Shown here one piece after another: positions 44,042 through 52,863 of a stretch of DNA of 56,393 nucleotides (position 1 is the first letter of the stretch; every line of letters begins with the position of its first letter). Position numbers and translations under genes: made by a program. The notes beneath the pieces are model-generated. The model was not told the DNA's origin. It saw nothing but the letters and a program-made list of their open reading frames with translations, and did no database searches. This stretch comes from Planctomycetes bacterium UBA1146 (GTDB taxonomy: Bacteria > Planctomycetota > UBA8108 > UBA1146). The stretch lies in the NCBI GenBank assembly GCA_002311345.1, contig DCAA01000026.1, forward strand, positions 48,111 to 104,503. The letters run 5' to 3'.

Positions 44042-45115
44042 ATGGGGGGGGCCTTGAACCAGCAGACGCTGGACCAGAATCAAAGTGGTGATCGGGTCGA
44101 GGGAGTTTATCTGGTCGATAACGCCAGCCTCAAGACCGCCAGGAATGGCAAACTTTTCATCACCATGACCCTTCGAGATCACACAGCAGGACTCAAGGCG
44201 GTTCGCTGGGAAAGCAACCAGGATGAGTATCGGCAACTGGATCGAAATCCATTCCTGCGCATCCAGGCCAGGGTCGAGGAGTATCAAGGAAAACTACAGT
44301 TGGTCCTCGACAGCCTCGTCCCCCTCTCTGCCGCGGAGGTGGGTCTCCAGGCAACAGAATTCTTACCGCGTACTTCCTGCGATATCGAAGTTCTCGAAAG
44401 AGAACTGGAAGAGCGGGTCACCTCGATCAAGAACGATGGTGTACGCGAGATCGTGGTCAAGATCCTGGCACGTCCTGGATTGCGTGAGAAGTTGAAAATC
44501 TCCCCTGCGGGCAAGGCTTTACATCATGCTTACATCGGTGGGCTTCTTGAACACATGATTTCGCTCGTCAAACTGGCAGATCAAGTCTGTGATCATTACT
44601 CCTGGCTCGACAGGGATATTCTCATCGGCGGAGTCATCCTGCATGACATCGCCAAGACCGCTGAACTCGATGTGGAAAATGGCATCCGATATACCGAAGA
44701 GGGACAGTTACTGGGCCACATCGTACTGTGTTGCAACTGGATTCATGAAGCAGCAATTCAACTCGAGGACATCGATCCCGAGACGACCATGCATCTCCAA
44801 CACATCGTCGCCAGCCATCACGGTATGCTCGAATTCGGATCACCCAAGAAGCCAATGACTGCTGAAGCACTCGCCATACATTTCATCGATAATCTCGATG
44901 CCAAGTTGATGGCTTTTCTCGAACTATTCGAGAATGCAAATCTAGGACCGGGAGATTCACGCCTCGGTGAACATTCCTACATTCTCGATGTGCGACCCTA
45001 CTTCCCCCAGCAACTCAACTACCGGAGTTCTGGCGCCATCGAGCGACCTGCAACAAAGAACAGCGATTCGGAGTCTCCCCATTCCGGCAAGGAAACCGGA
45101 GAACTGCCCTTCTGA
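44042..45115 (+). CDS. YhaM-like 3'-5' exoribonuclease (OB-fold + HD domain)
   Basis: About 357 aa. An OB-fold nucleic-acid-binding domain (RVEGVYLVDNASLKTARNGK, residues 15-95) precedes an HD phosphohydrolase domain (HHAYIGGLLEHMISLVKLAD, ILHDIAKTAEL, HIVASHHGMLEFGSPKKP), the order of YhaM/CBF1. Metal-binding His and Asp are intact. Start is uncertain: ATG 44042 or TTG 44054, the latter just after seven G; the frame is open upstream to 43946. Expected role: trimming of RNA or DNA 3' ends. Convergent with glmM, 21 nt apart. Confidence 0.86.
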   Translation: MGGALNQQTLDQNQSGDRVEGVYLVDNASLKTARNGKLFITMTLRDHTAGLKAVRWESNQDEYRQLDRNPFLRIQARVEEYQGKLQLVLDSLVPLSAAEVGLQATEFLPRTSCDIEVLERELEERVTSIKNDGVREIVVKILARPGLREKLKISPAGKALHHAYIGGLLEHMISLVKLADQVCDHYSWLDRDILIGGVILHDIAKTAELDVENGIRYTEEGQLLGHIVLCCNWIHEAAIQLEDIDPETTMHLQHIVASHHGMLEFGSPKKPMTAEALAIHFIDNLDAKLMAFLELFENANLGPGDSRLGEHSYILDVRPYFPQQLNYRSSGAIERPATKNSDSESPHSGKETGELPF

Positions 45116-45136
45116 TTTGCAACAGGTGAAACTGGT

Positions 45137-46492
45137 TCAGGAAGCCCGGGGTGCGATTCCGAGCGTTGATTCCATCCTGGCTGAACTCTCGATGTGCTCT
45201 GCCCACCGCTTGGTAACTTCGGCACTACGAGCCTCGACCAGAATCCGCAGCAGTAGTTCGGTTCCCGAATAACGCACCTCGATCCTGCCATCGTCACCCA
45301 ATGCCTCGATCGCCTCTTCCTTCGCTAAACAGAGGTGCTCCAGTCCTTCGATGGGGGGACGATCCATGATAGTGAGATTCCGCTGCTCCTGCGGGAAACG
45401 AACGATCTCCGGGCGAAGATCACTCAGAGGTCGGCTCGTTTCCTGGATCCTCTGAGCGATGCTGAGGCCAGTTCGGATTCCATCGCCAGTCGCAGCCTCA
45501 CCTCGGTGAATGATGTGACCTGAGGGCTCTCCTCCGAGCAAACCACCGCTTTCTCTCAGCGCATCAGCAACAGCACGATCTCCTACCGGAGTCCGAATCA
45601 CATCGATTCCATTTTGATTCAGATATTCATCTACTCCGACATTTGACAGCGTCGTCAAAGCAACGACTGCTGGATCCAGATCCCCTCTCTGCTGCAATGC
45701 CCTTGCCCAGATGACGATCACGTCATCGCCATCGATGAGACCACCGGCTTCATCGACTAGCAGCGCCCGATCGGCATCACCATCGAGCGCGATTCCCAGA
45801 TCGGCACCTCTACGGACCACTTCTTGACCGAGAATCTCCGGGTGCAGAGATCCGCAGCCCACGTTGATCTGGCCACCGTCGGGCTCACCGTGCAATACGG
45901 AGACCTCGGCACCGGCACGACGAAACGCCTCGGGCGCGCAGCTATAGCCGGCACCGCAGGCACAATCGAGGACCAGCGAGATGCCCTGGAGGAATTCTCC
46001 TGACGGAAAGGAACCCATCAATAAGTCGAGATACTGGCTGCCCAGAGCGGGATCATCCTCGATCCCCTTCTTGGGAGTGGGATTCCCGACCAACGTCGAG
46101 TGATCCGCTGAAATTGCTTTCTCCTGCTCGATGGTAAGTTTCGATCCGTCCGCTGCGATCAGTTTGATTCCGTTGAACTCGGGAGGATTGTGAGAGGCGG
46201 AAATCACAATACCCAGGTCTGCGACCCCATGCTCCAGCAGCACCGAAACCGCAGGAGTCGGCACAACTCCTGCATGAAGAGTGGAACAACCCGCACGATG
46301 TAATGACCCCGTGATGATCTGCTCGATCGCTGGTCCGGTGAGGCGAGTGTCTCTCCCCACAAGAACTCTCCCGCAGGCACACCCCTCCCTCCCCATGTGG
46401 GAAGCGATGGCGAAACCGAGCCTATCGACAGACTCCTCAGAGAGCAGTCCTTTCCCCCCGATGTCTCGCACACCATCGGTACCGAATATCAC
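45137..46492 (-). CDS. glmM: Phosphoglucosamine mutase
   Basis: 451 aa, GTG start at 46492 overlapping the YbbR-protein stop (GTGA). Converts glucosamine-6-phosphate to glucosamine-1-phosphate for UDP-GlcNAc, peptidoglycan and LPS. IFGTDGVRDIGGKGLL is the N-terminal signature; the phospho-Ser is in VISASHNPPEFNGIK; Mg2+ site is ALDGDADRALLVD; sugar contact GGEPSGHII; phosphate site RYSGTELLLRILVEA. In Firmicutes GlmM binds and inhibits CdaA, and the same gene order is seen here. Confidence 0.96.
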   Translation of the reverse strand: MIFGTDGVRDIGGKGLLSEESVDRLGFAIASHMGREGCACGRVLVGRDTRLTGPAIEQIITGSLHRAGCSTLHAGVVPTPAVSVLLEHGVADLGIVISASHNPPEFNGIKLIAADGSKLTIEQEKAISADHSTLVGNPTPKKGIEDDPALGSQYLDLLMGSFPSGEFLQGISLVLDCACGAGYSCAPEAFRRAGAEVSVLHGEPDGGQINVGCGSLHPEILGQEVVRRGADLGIALDGDADRALLVDEAGGLIDGDDVIVIWARALQQRGDLDPAVVALTTLSNVGVDEYLNQNGIDVIRTPVGDRAVADALRESGGLLGGEPSGHIIHRGEAATGDGIRTGLSIAQRIQETSRPLSDLRPEIVRFPQEQRNLTIMDRPPIEGLEHLCLAKEEAIEALGDDGRIEVRYSGTELLLRILVEARSAEVTKRWAEHIESSARMESTLGIAPRAS

Positions 46493-47553
46493 TGTTGTTC
46501 ATCCTCTCGCACTGCTTTAAGCAACTGAGCGCTATAGAGGATGATCCTCTCCAGTTTCACCTGATCTCGGGAAATTCCATCCGGCAGACTACCCTCGATC
46601 CACCTCACCTCCTCGGTGGGAACATTTCGGTTCTGCCCTTCGGTGTCGGTGACCTTGACGAGCAGATAGAAGGTTCCCTGCTGGACCCGCTTCTCCCACT
46701 CACGAACTGCATCCTCGATTCCTGACACTGAGACCTTGATGGTGCGATCGCCGCGAATGTCGAGGTCAATTTCTTCATCCACGATGTACCGTACAGACAC
46801 TTCCGCCTGTGCCTGAGTCAGGTTGGGCTGAAATTCGAGGCGTACCACTACCTCCGAAGGCGATCCACTGGCGATGCTAACCAGTCCGGTATCATCCCCG
46901 GTAATCACCAGTGCTACGGTCTGTTCCAGTTTCTCGGTAGCACTCCCGGCGATATCGATCTCCTGGGTAAAAACCCCGATGCTGTCGCCTTCGAGCAGTT
47001 CTCTGGGGCCCTCGAGAAACACGCTACGCGGTTCGGTGGTGATTCCTCCCGGAAACAGCACGAAGCCCTGCCCGGGTGTCCCGGAGATCAACGGTTTGAC
47101 TTCTATTTCCACCTTCACCACTTGATCGACGATGACATTCAACCATGAAGGATCGATAGCCTTGATGGAGAGCCCCGACGGAAGGTCGAAGACGTTTCCA
47201 CCTATCAGATCCACACGACCACTTCCCTCGATCTGGATGGTACCGTTGAGACGTTCCGTCGAATCCAGGTATCTGGTGAGTACGTTTCTCGGTCCCGAGA
47301 TGGAAATCCGGCAACGCCCGGTGAACGGATCTCCTGTTTGCCCGACCAACCTCGATTGCGCGATCTCCTGCTTCACCACCACCTGGTCCTTGCCCTGAGG
47401 TTGCACGAGAATGAAACCCTCGACATTTTCCTCATGCCCCGTGTTTCCAAATGCAAATGCCCACACGACCACAGCGAACAGCAGGCTGGTCAACTTGTTG
47501 CGGGTGTTCCCGATGAAAAACTCGATGACGTGCACCTTCAATGGAGTCTTCAA
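46489..47553 (-). CDS. cdaR: YbbR-domain protein, CdaR-like regulator of diadenylate cyclase
   Basis: 354 aa from a TTG start overlapping the cdaA stop (TTGA), GGGAGG before it. One N-terminal membrane helix (LTSLLFAVVVWAFAF, about 21-36) and a long extracytoplasmic part with about three to four YbbR repeats (for example PLISGTPGQGFVLFPGGITTEP, RSVFLEGPRELLEG). In Gram-positives CdaR modulates CdaA across the membrane. Called by domain and position; sequence divergence from Firmicutes forms is large. Confidence 0.85.
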   Translation of the reverse strand: MKTPLKVHVIEFFIGNTRNKLTSLLFAVVVWAFAFGNTGHEENVEGFILVQPQGKDQVVVKQEIAQSRLVGQTGDPFTGRCRISISGPRNVLTRYLDSTERLNGTIQIEGSGRVDLIGGNVFDLPSGLSIKAIDPSWLNVIVDQVVKVEIEVKPLISGTPGQGFVLFPGGITTEPRSVFLEGPRELLEGDSIGVFTQEIDIAGSATEKLEQTVALVITGDDTGLVSIASGSPSEVVVRLEFQPNLTQAQAEVSVRYIVDEEIDLDIRGDRTIKVSVSGIEDAVREWEKRVQQGTFYLLVKVTDTEGQNRNVPTEEVRWIEGSLPDGISRDQVKLERIILYSAQLLKAVREDEQQ

Positions 47554-48404
47554 GATGCCTCCCCGCTACCGATTGATTTCTCTTCACGGGGTTCTGACTG
47601 TTCTTCGGCAGCCTCATCGGTCTTCGTGTAGTAACTCCTCAATTGATGAGCCAGTTGCTCTCGATCCAGATCTCTATGGATGATTCCTCGAACACAGAGG
47701 GAGACCATCCCGCTTTCCTCACTCACGACCACGGTTACCGCATCCGACTCCTCGGTCAGCCCTACAGCAGCACGATGTCGGGTACCTGCCCACGATCCCA
47801 GTTGCTCGTTTTCGGACAGAGGAAGTAGGCAACCTGCAGCTGCAATCCGCCCCTTCTGGATGACAACAGCTCCGTCATGTAACGCTGTACCGGGATAGAA
47901 GATGGTCGACAAGATCTCGGTAGAAACCTCCGCGTCGAGAATGGTGCCTCGATCAGCCCAAGGATTGAGGGACTGATCTCGCTCGATGGCAAAGAGGGCT
48001 CCTACCCTGCTCTTTGACAGGGAAAAACAAGCCCGCACCAGCACTACCACCAGTTCCTGCTCGTCTCGAACCAGTTCTCCGAAGATCGGTGCCTGAGAGA
48101 GCCGAACCAGCCCTCGTCTCAACTCGGGATGGAGGATGACGATGATCGCAGTGAAGGCCGCGGGCGTGACGAGATCGACCAGGTACCCGATCCTGTCCAG
48201 ATCGAGGTATGTGACCACCAGCCGTGTCACCACAACGGTGAGGATTACCGTCAGCGCAAGTCCCTTGAGAACTCCTGCTCCACGGGTTCCCTCACAAAAT
48301 ACGATGAACCAGTAGATCAACAGGTAGATGACGGCCACCTCGAAGAAAACCCGCCAGGGATCGATAGCCTCGACAGCGGTCCAGATCGCTTCGAACTCGT
48401 TCAA
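47550..48404 (-). CDS. cdaA: Diadenylate cyclase (CdaA/DacA)
   Basis: 284 aa membrane enzyme that makes c-di-AMP from two ATP. TTG start overlapping the folP stop (TTGA) with GGGAGGA. Three N-terminal helices (about 18-38, 44-64, 76-92) precede the DAC domain, with both active-site motifs: ALHDGAVVI (DGA) and GTRHRAAVGL (RHR). A charged 25-residue tail follows. Set between folP and cdaR/glmM, matching the conserved cdaA-cdaR-glmM order. Confidence 0.95.
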   Translation of the reverse strand: MNEFEAIWTAVEAIDPWRVFFEVAVIYLLIYWFIVFCEGTRGAGVLKGLALTVILTVVVTRLVVTYLDLDRIGYLVDLVTPAAFTAIIVILHPELRRGLVRLSQAPIFGELVRDEQELVVVLVRACFSLSKSRVGALFAIERDQSLNPWADRGTILDAEVSTEILSTIFYPGTALHDGAVVIQKGRIAAAGCLLPLSENEQLGSWAGTRHRAAVGLTEESDAVTVVVSEESGMVSLCVRGIIHRDLDREQLAHQLRSYYTKTDEAAEEQSEPREEKSIGSGEAS

Positions 48405-49219
48405 CTCATTCCTCCCTCGACAAGGACCGGATCCTCGATCGCTGCCAGCGCAGACAGGAACGTGACCGTCTCTGCAACGTCATGGACTCGAACCCACTCG
48501 ACCCCGACTGCTCGGGCTCGAGAGACGAATGCCAGCGAAGCCGGAAGTCGATTCTCGGGAGAGGAATCATCAAAGGCTCCCGTGAATGATTTTCGAGAAG
48601 CGCCGATCAGTAGTGGAACACCCAGAGAATGAAGCGCTTCCAGGCCCCTACCGATTTCGTAATTGTCGATGAGACGTTTTCCAAAACCGAGTCCCGGGTC
48701 GACGATGATGTTATCTGGGAGGATTCCTGCGGCGACAGAAACTTCGATCCGCTGCGAGAGAAACTCACGTATTTCTGCGACAACATCCGTGTAGTCCGGA
48801 TTCTGCTGCATCGTTCGTGGGTCTCCGCGGCGGTGCATCAAGATCACCTTCATCTGCTCAGAAGCGACCACATCTGCCAGTTGAGGGTCATCACGCAGTG
48901 CGGAGGTATCATTGACGATGCTCGCACCGAGAAGAGCAGCGGTCCTGGCCACTTCGGCTCTGCGGGTATCGATGCTGATGGGGACATCGATCGTGCCCCT
49001 GATCGCTTCGAGCACCGGGACAACCCGAGAAAGTTCTTCCTCCAGCGACACTTCCACTGATCCCGGCCTGGTCGACTCTCCTCCGATATCGATGGCATCC
49101 GCTCCTTGGCGCACCATCTCCACGGCGTATTCCTGTGCACGCTCGACGTCAAACCAGCGTCCTCCATCGCTGAAGGAATCCGGAGTCACATTCAGGATAC
49201 CGAGTACCTTGGGTGTCAC
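48401..49219 (-). CDS. folP: Dihydropteroate synthase
   Basis: 272 aa, GTG start after AGGAAG. Condenses pABA with the pterin pyrophosphate in folate synthesis, the sulfonamide target. Motifs GILNVTPDSFSDGGRW, DIGGESTRPG, ISIDTRRAEVA, LMHRRG, IVDPGLGFGKR, GASRKSF are all present. First gene of folP-cdaA-cdaR-glmM; overlaps cdaA. Confidence 0.97.
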   Translation of the reverse strand: MTPKVLGILNVTPDSFSDGGRWFDVERAQEYAVEMVRQGADAIDIGGESTRPGSVEVSLEEELSRVVPVLEAIRGTIDVPISIDTRRAEVARTAALLGASIVNDTSALRDDPQLADVVASEQMKVILMHRRGDPRTMQQNPDYTDVVAEIREFLSQRIEVSVAAGILPDNIIVDPGLGFGKRLIDNYEIGRGLEALHSLGVPLLIGASRKSFTGAFDDSSPENRLPASLAFVSRARAVGVEWVRVHDVAETVTFLSALAAIEDPVLVEGGMS

Positions 49220-49258
49220 GAGGTTCTTCCTATCGGCCGGAACAGGTGCTCGTCCCGA

Positions 49259-49759
49259 TCACCGCTTCTGGTCGTACCAGGGTTCCAGTTCTGCAACCAG
49301 ACGACGGGCGATTTCAGAGACCGCTTCTGATCGTGAATCAGCGATGGTCTCCCCCGCAGAACTCGAGAAGGAGGCCATGTCCTCGACCACTCTCTCCAGG
49401 AGCACTCTCTGATCTCTCTGTCTCACCAGGCTGAGTCCTACCCGCACCACGATCCCGACCTCTTGTATCGCCCCATCAGATCCTTCAACGAGAACACCCT
49501 GGCGGAATTCCAGCACGGTCCCGTGCAGCACCGCATCCGCTTCATCTTCGGAAACGAGTCGAGCCTCGCTGCGAAGTTGCAGTTCGCGTTTGACGGCCCG
49601 GCTGAGTTCAAACTCGATGTCTCTGCGAAAGGGAATGGTCTCGTTACGAAATACGGGCACAGAGATCTTCTGAACACCCCGGGGTAAACGATATCCAGGG
49701 GAGTACCCGCAACCGATCGTGATGGAGATGAGAAGGAGAAGTATCAGCAAACGAATCAT
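49259..49759 (-). CDS. LptE-like outer-membrane lipoprotein
   Basis: 166 aa. Signal with lipobox ISITIGC (Cys 17), then GYRLPRGVQKISVPVFRNET, a beta-alpha-beta fold typical of LptE-family proteins that plug LptD for LPS transport. RDIEFELSRAVKRELQLRSE and the C-terminal ADSRSEAVSEIARRLVAELE helix fit. ATG overlaps the upstream TPR gene's stop in ATGA. LptE identity is by pattern; sequence conservation in this family is low. Confidence 0.75.
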   Translation of the reverse strand: MIRLLILLLLISITIGCGYSPGYRLPRGVQKISVPVFRNETIPFRRDIEFELSRAVKRELQLRSEARLVSEDEADAVLHGTVLEFRQGVLVEGSDGAIQEVGIVVRVGLSLVRQRDQRVLLERVVEDMASFSSSAGETIADSRSEAVSEIARRLVAELEPWYDQKR

Positions 49760-50664
49760 GATCCACCCACATCCTGCGGGAAGATCTCCGCGAGGATCTG
49801 CCTGGCACGAACAGCTTGCTCACTGGAAGGAACGTCCAGAATGATCTTTTCCAGGTAGATGCGTGCGGATTCGAACTTCTCGATGCGGATGTAAAATTCC
49901 GCCACCAACAATCTCCGTTTGGCCTTCAAGATCTTGATCTCTTGAAGTGCGTTCCTCGCCCGCTGTCCATCCCCCTGGTTCGGAAATAGACGCAGATATC
50001 TTCGATAGTGCCGCTCGGCCTCCGACAGAGGTCCCATGTCGTACTCGACACCTTTCACCTGCGCCAGAAGCGCATCTCCGATGAGGATCTGAGATGGCGC
50101 CGCCCAACTACTACCGGGGTATTCCCGCAGTAGTCTTTCGAACAGTCGCTGGGCATCTTTCGACAGTTTGTTTTTTAGATACCAGTTTGCACAATGGTAA
50201 ATGGCATCGTCACTGAACGGCTGGAAAGGATACCGTTCCACCAACTCACTGAGTACATCGAGTCCCTTCCTCTCGGCGCTGACTTCCAGACCCAGCAGGC
50301 GACGAGTGGCTCCATTGAGGTAAGAAACTCCGATCTCGTAACGAATCTCCAGGGCGCGATTCAGGGTTTCCGATCCTGGATCAGATTCAAAAATCTGCTC
50401 GGTAATTCGTAAGGCTTCATCGTTGTTGCGGATTGCCCGGAAGGACTCAGCAAGTCCGAGTCGAATTCTCGCGAGCAAGGGTCCAGGGGTAGGATCCCCA
50501 TCGCCTCCGTAAAGTGCGATCTCGAGAGAGTCTTCGTAAAGGGTCACCGCTTCCTTATGGCGACCCTCTTCCAGAGCATCTCGGGCCTGAATCAGAAGAT
50601 CCGTCAACTGATCACCATCAGAGAGAGTGGTCAGCAGGCACAGCAGGACCAGACAACTGAACAA
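49756..50664 (-). CDS. BamD/YbgF-like TPR outer-membrane assembly protein
   Basis: 302 aa from a TTG start after GGAAGGGG. A short signal peptide is followed by four to five TPRs: ALEEGRHKEAVTLYEDSLEI, AIRNNDEALRITEQIFESDP, KDAQRLFERLLREYPGSSWA, EAERHYRRYLRLFPNQGDGQ, EKFESARIYLEKIILDVPSS. The last three resemble BamD. No lipobox Cys is obvious (an early Cys lies in MFSCLVLLC), so lipidation is uncertain. Coupled to the LptE-like gene, so both are probably envelope-biogenesis functions. Confidence 0.72.
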   Translation of the reverse strand: MFSCLVLLCLLTTLSDGDQLTDLLIQARDALEEGRHKEAVTLYEDSLEIALYGGDGDPTPGPLLARIRLGLAESFRAIRNNDEALRITEQIFESDPGSETLNRALEIRYEIGVSYLNGATRRLLGLEVSAERKGLDVLSELVERYPFQPFSDDAIYHCANWYLKNKLSKDAQRLFERLLREYPGSSWAAPSQILIGDALLAQVKGVEYDMGPLSEAERHYRRYLRLFPNQGDGQRARNALQEIKILKAKRRLLVAEFYIRIEKFESARIYLEKIILDVPSSEQAVRARQILAEIFPQDVGGS

Positions 50665-50709
50665 CTGGGATTCCCCTTCCCGTCACTATTCCACCCCGGC
50701 GGGGAGACT

Positions 50710-51453
50710 TCATGCGCGTAAGTATCTTAGCGACCTGGGCGGACGCTCCAAGTGATGCAACAGAAGGGACCTCAGCAGGTTCCAGGCGATCTCCACTTCC
50801 CTCGAGGGGACCTCCCAGGAGGGCACCAGGCCCCATTCTCGGCGACAATCGGCGGCGAGATAGGCCCTGGTACTCTGATCGAGCGCAGAGACTCCCTCCG
50901 GGGCATCACAGGAACTGCAGATCAGCCCGAAGGGGATCCTCAGACTCGCACCCGTCTGAATCTCCGCATCGCACTCGCTGCAATGATCCCAGCGCGGTAG
51001 CACTCCACTCTCCTGTAAGACCGATTGAACAAAACGATTCCGGAGGCGTCGACGCCCGCGGCCATACCCCAGTAACTTCAGATACTGGAGAACTTCCCGC
51101 AGAAGATCAGGATGAGGATCCCCGGGAGAGAAGGAGTTCCTGAGCAGATCGAGGGCAAAACTGGCATCGATCCATGCCGAAAGATTGCGACGGAGATGGT
51201 CAAATCCCTCGACCAAACGCGCCTCGGTCGCCAGGTGTAGATCCGTTCCTCGTGCCCTGTAATTGAGGTCGTACCAGCCTGCAATATCGAACGGAGATGA
51301 GAAAGAAGAGGAGGATCGAACTGGACGACGTGAACCCTTCGCCAGCATATCGAGGATTCCTTGATCACGTGTGAACACCCGGATGATCTGAGAAGTCTCG
51401 GAGAAATCGATACAGCGAAGAACAAGCCCCCTGGTCCGGAAGTCTCTCTTCAT
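50710..51453 (-). CDS. recO: DNA repair protein RecO
   Basis: 247 aa recombination mediator. OB-fold N-terminus with RGLVLRCIDFSETSQIIRVF and LDMLAKGSRRP; the C-terminal helical domain has a zinc site (CSEC at about 159-162 and CSSC at about 178-181). The ATG follows the CorC-like stop directly (TAAATG), with AGGAACGG ahead. Acts with RecF/RecR; those genes are not in the window. Confidence 0.94.
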   Translation of the reverse strand: MKRDFRTRGLVLRCIDFSETSQIIRVFTRDQGILDMLAKGSRRPVRSSSSFSSPFDIAGWYDLNYRARGTDLHLATEARLVEGFDHLRRNLSAWIDASFALDLLRNSFSPGDPHPDLLREVLQYLKLLGYGRGRRRLRNRFVQSVLQESGVLPRWDHCSECDAEIQTGASLRIPFGLICSSCDAPEGVSALDQSTRAYLAADCRREWGLVPSWEVPSREVEIAWNLLRSLLLHHLERPPRSLRYLRA

Positions 51454-52758
51454 TTACAGACCGTTCCTGAAGGACTTCTGTACCCTGGCTCGAACACGCT
51501 TGATCTTCCTGTCGTCTGCCCTTGTGACCTTGAACAGAACCCGATCCGTTCCCAGTTCTTCTCCCTCGCGAGGAACGTGTCCCAGAGCGGAGAAAAGAAA
51601 TCCTGCTACCGTTTCGTAATCATCGCTCTCTGGAATCCGGGCCCCGAGGGATTTGTTCACGTCCAGAATGCTGGTCCTGCCGTCGAGGTCCCAGGTCAGT
51701 TCGTCGATCTTTCGGATCTGGTCCCTACCTGCAGTATCGTACTCGTCTTCGATTTCCCCGACGATCTCCTCGAGGATATCCTCGATGGTGACAAGACCCG
51801 ACGTACCTCCGTACTCATCCAGAACCACTGCGATATGAAACCTCTCGGACCTGAATTCCCCGAGCAGATCATTCAACTCCTTGTTCTCGGGAACAAAATG
51901 AATCTTCCGGACTACCTTCTCGATTCTCAGGCTCCTCAATCCCTCGTCGGCGGCATAGCGGAGCAGATCCTTCACATAGAGTACTCCGATGATTTCATCG
52001 ACATCCTTGCGATAGATTGGAATCCTGGAATGACCACAGGCGATCGCCTTGGGAATCGCTTCTTCAACGGTATCGGATGCCTCGAAGCAAACCATGTCGG
52101 TTCTGGGAGTCATCACTTCGACTACCTCGGCGTCGCAAAACTGCAGTACCGATTCGATCATCGACTTCTCACCCTGCTCCAGAAGGCCTTCCCTCTCTCC
52201 CAGCGCTACCGCGGCGCGAATTCCCGCCTCTGCGAGATCCTGATCACTGCGATCAGCTCGACCACCGATCAGACGTAGAAGAGCGCGACGGGCAGCGCGA
52301 AAAGAAGCGGTCACTGGCGAGAGGAGTTTCTCCAACGCATCGAGGACCGGGATCAGTCGTACAACAATCCGGTCCCCGATCCAGATCGAGATCGCCTCTG
52401 GAATCAGTTCGAGAACCACGAGTCCGATGAAAACAAGTTCGAAGGCAAGCCATAGTGGCCACCACGAAACCCACCATGGTCCCAGATCGGTGCTCAGATA
52501 CCATCCCACTCCGCTGGATCGAATCAGGGCCAGAGAAGCGATCCAGATGGATCTGAAGAGGTACAAGACCAACAGCAGTGTCACATCGATGCGATGGATG
52601 CGTTCGGGTGGGTCAGATTCGCCATTGCCCTGGAAAAACTCGTGGTAATGACCCGAAGAAGTGGTTCGGCAACATCTTCTCACCAGCGAAGCCAGAAAAG
52701 CGCAGAACAACGCTCCCCAGGCGATAGAACTCAGGACATCCATTGGAGGAATATTCAC
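51454..52758 (-). CDS. CorC/HlyC-type CBS-domain membrane protein (UPF0053)
   Basis: 434 aa from a GTG start after GGAAGGAAAG. Three transmembrane segments (about 8-26, 58-80, 93-125) are followed by a CBS pair (VVEVMTPRTDMVCFEASDTV and the RFHIAVVLDEYGGTSGLVTI region) and the CorC_HlyC C-terminal domain (LDGRTSILDVNKSLGARIPE, FLFSALGHVPREGEEL). Family members are implicated in Mg2+/Co2+ transport. The membrane part is degenerate against DUF21, so the transport function is uncertain. In many bacteria it neighbours ybeY and phoH, absent here. Confidence 0.9.
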   Translation of the reverse strand: MNIPPMDVLSSIAWGALFCAFLASLVRRCCRTTSSGHYHEFFQGNGESDPPERIHRIDVTLLLVLYLFRSIWIASLALIRSSGVGWYLSTDLGPWWVSWWPLWLAFELVFIGLVVLELIPEAISIWIGDRIVVRLIPVLDALEKLLSPVTASFRAARRALLRLIGGRADRSDQDLAEAGIRAAVALGEREGLLEQGEKSMIESVLQFCDAEVVEVMTPRTDMVCFEASDTVEEAIPKAIACGHSRIPIYRKDVDEIIGVLYVKDLLRYAADEGLRSLRIEKVVRKIHFVPENKELNDLLGEFRSERFHIAVVLDEYGGTSGLVTIEDILEEIVGEIEDEYDTAGRDQIRKIDELTWDLDGRTSILDVNKSLGARIPESDDYETVAGFLFSALGHVPREGEELGTDRVLFKVTRADDRKIKRVRARVQKSFRNGL

Positions 52759-52863
52759 AGGAACTTTCCTTCCCTTGTCAGGGAAGGAGAAGGTTCAGGA
52801 ACCTCGTCCCCGCCAGTGGCAGATTCTTCGTTATCGTTTGGCAAGTTCGTACCTCCAAGAGGG

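Noticed and set aside
49803..49819. TGGCACG followed by TTGC, resembling a sigma-54 promoter
   Set aside because: The GG-to-GC distance is 12 rather than 10, and the site is inside the coding region of the TPR gene.
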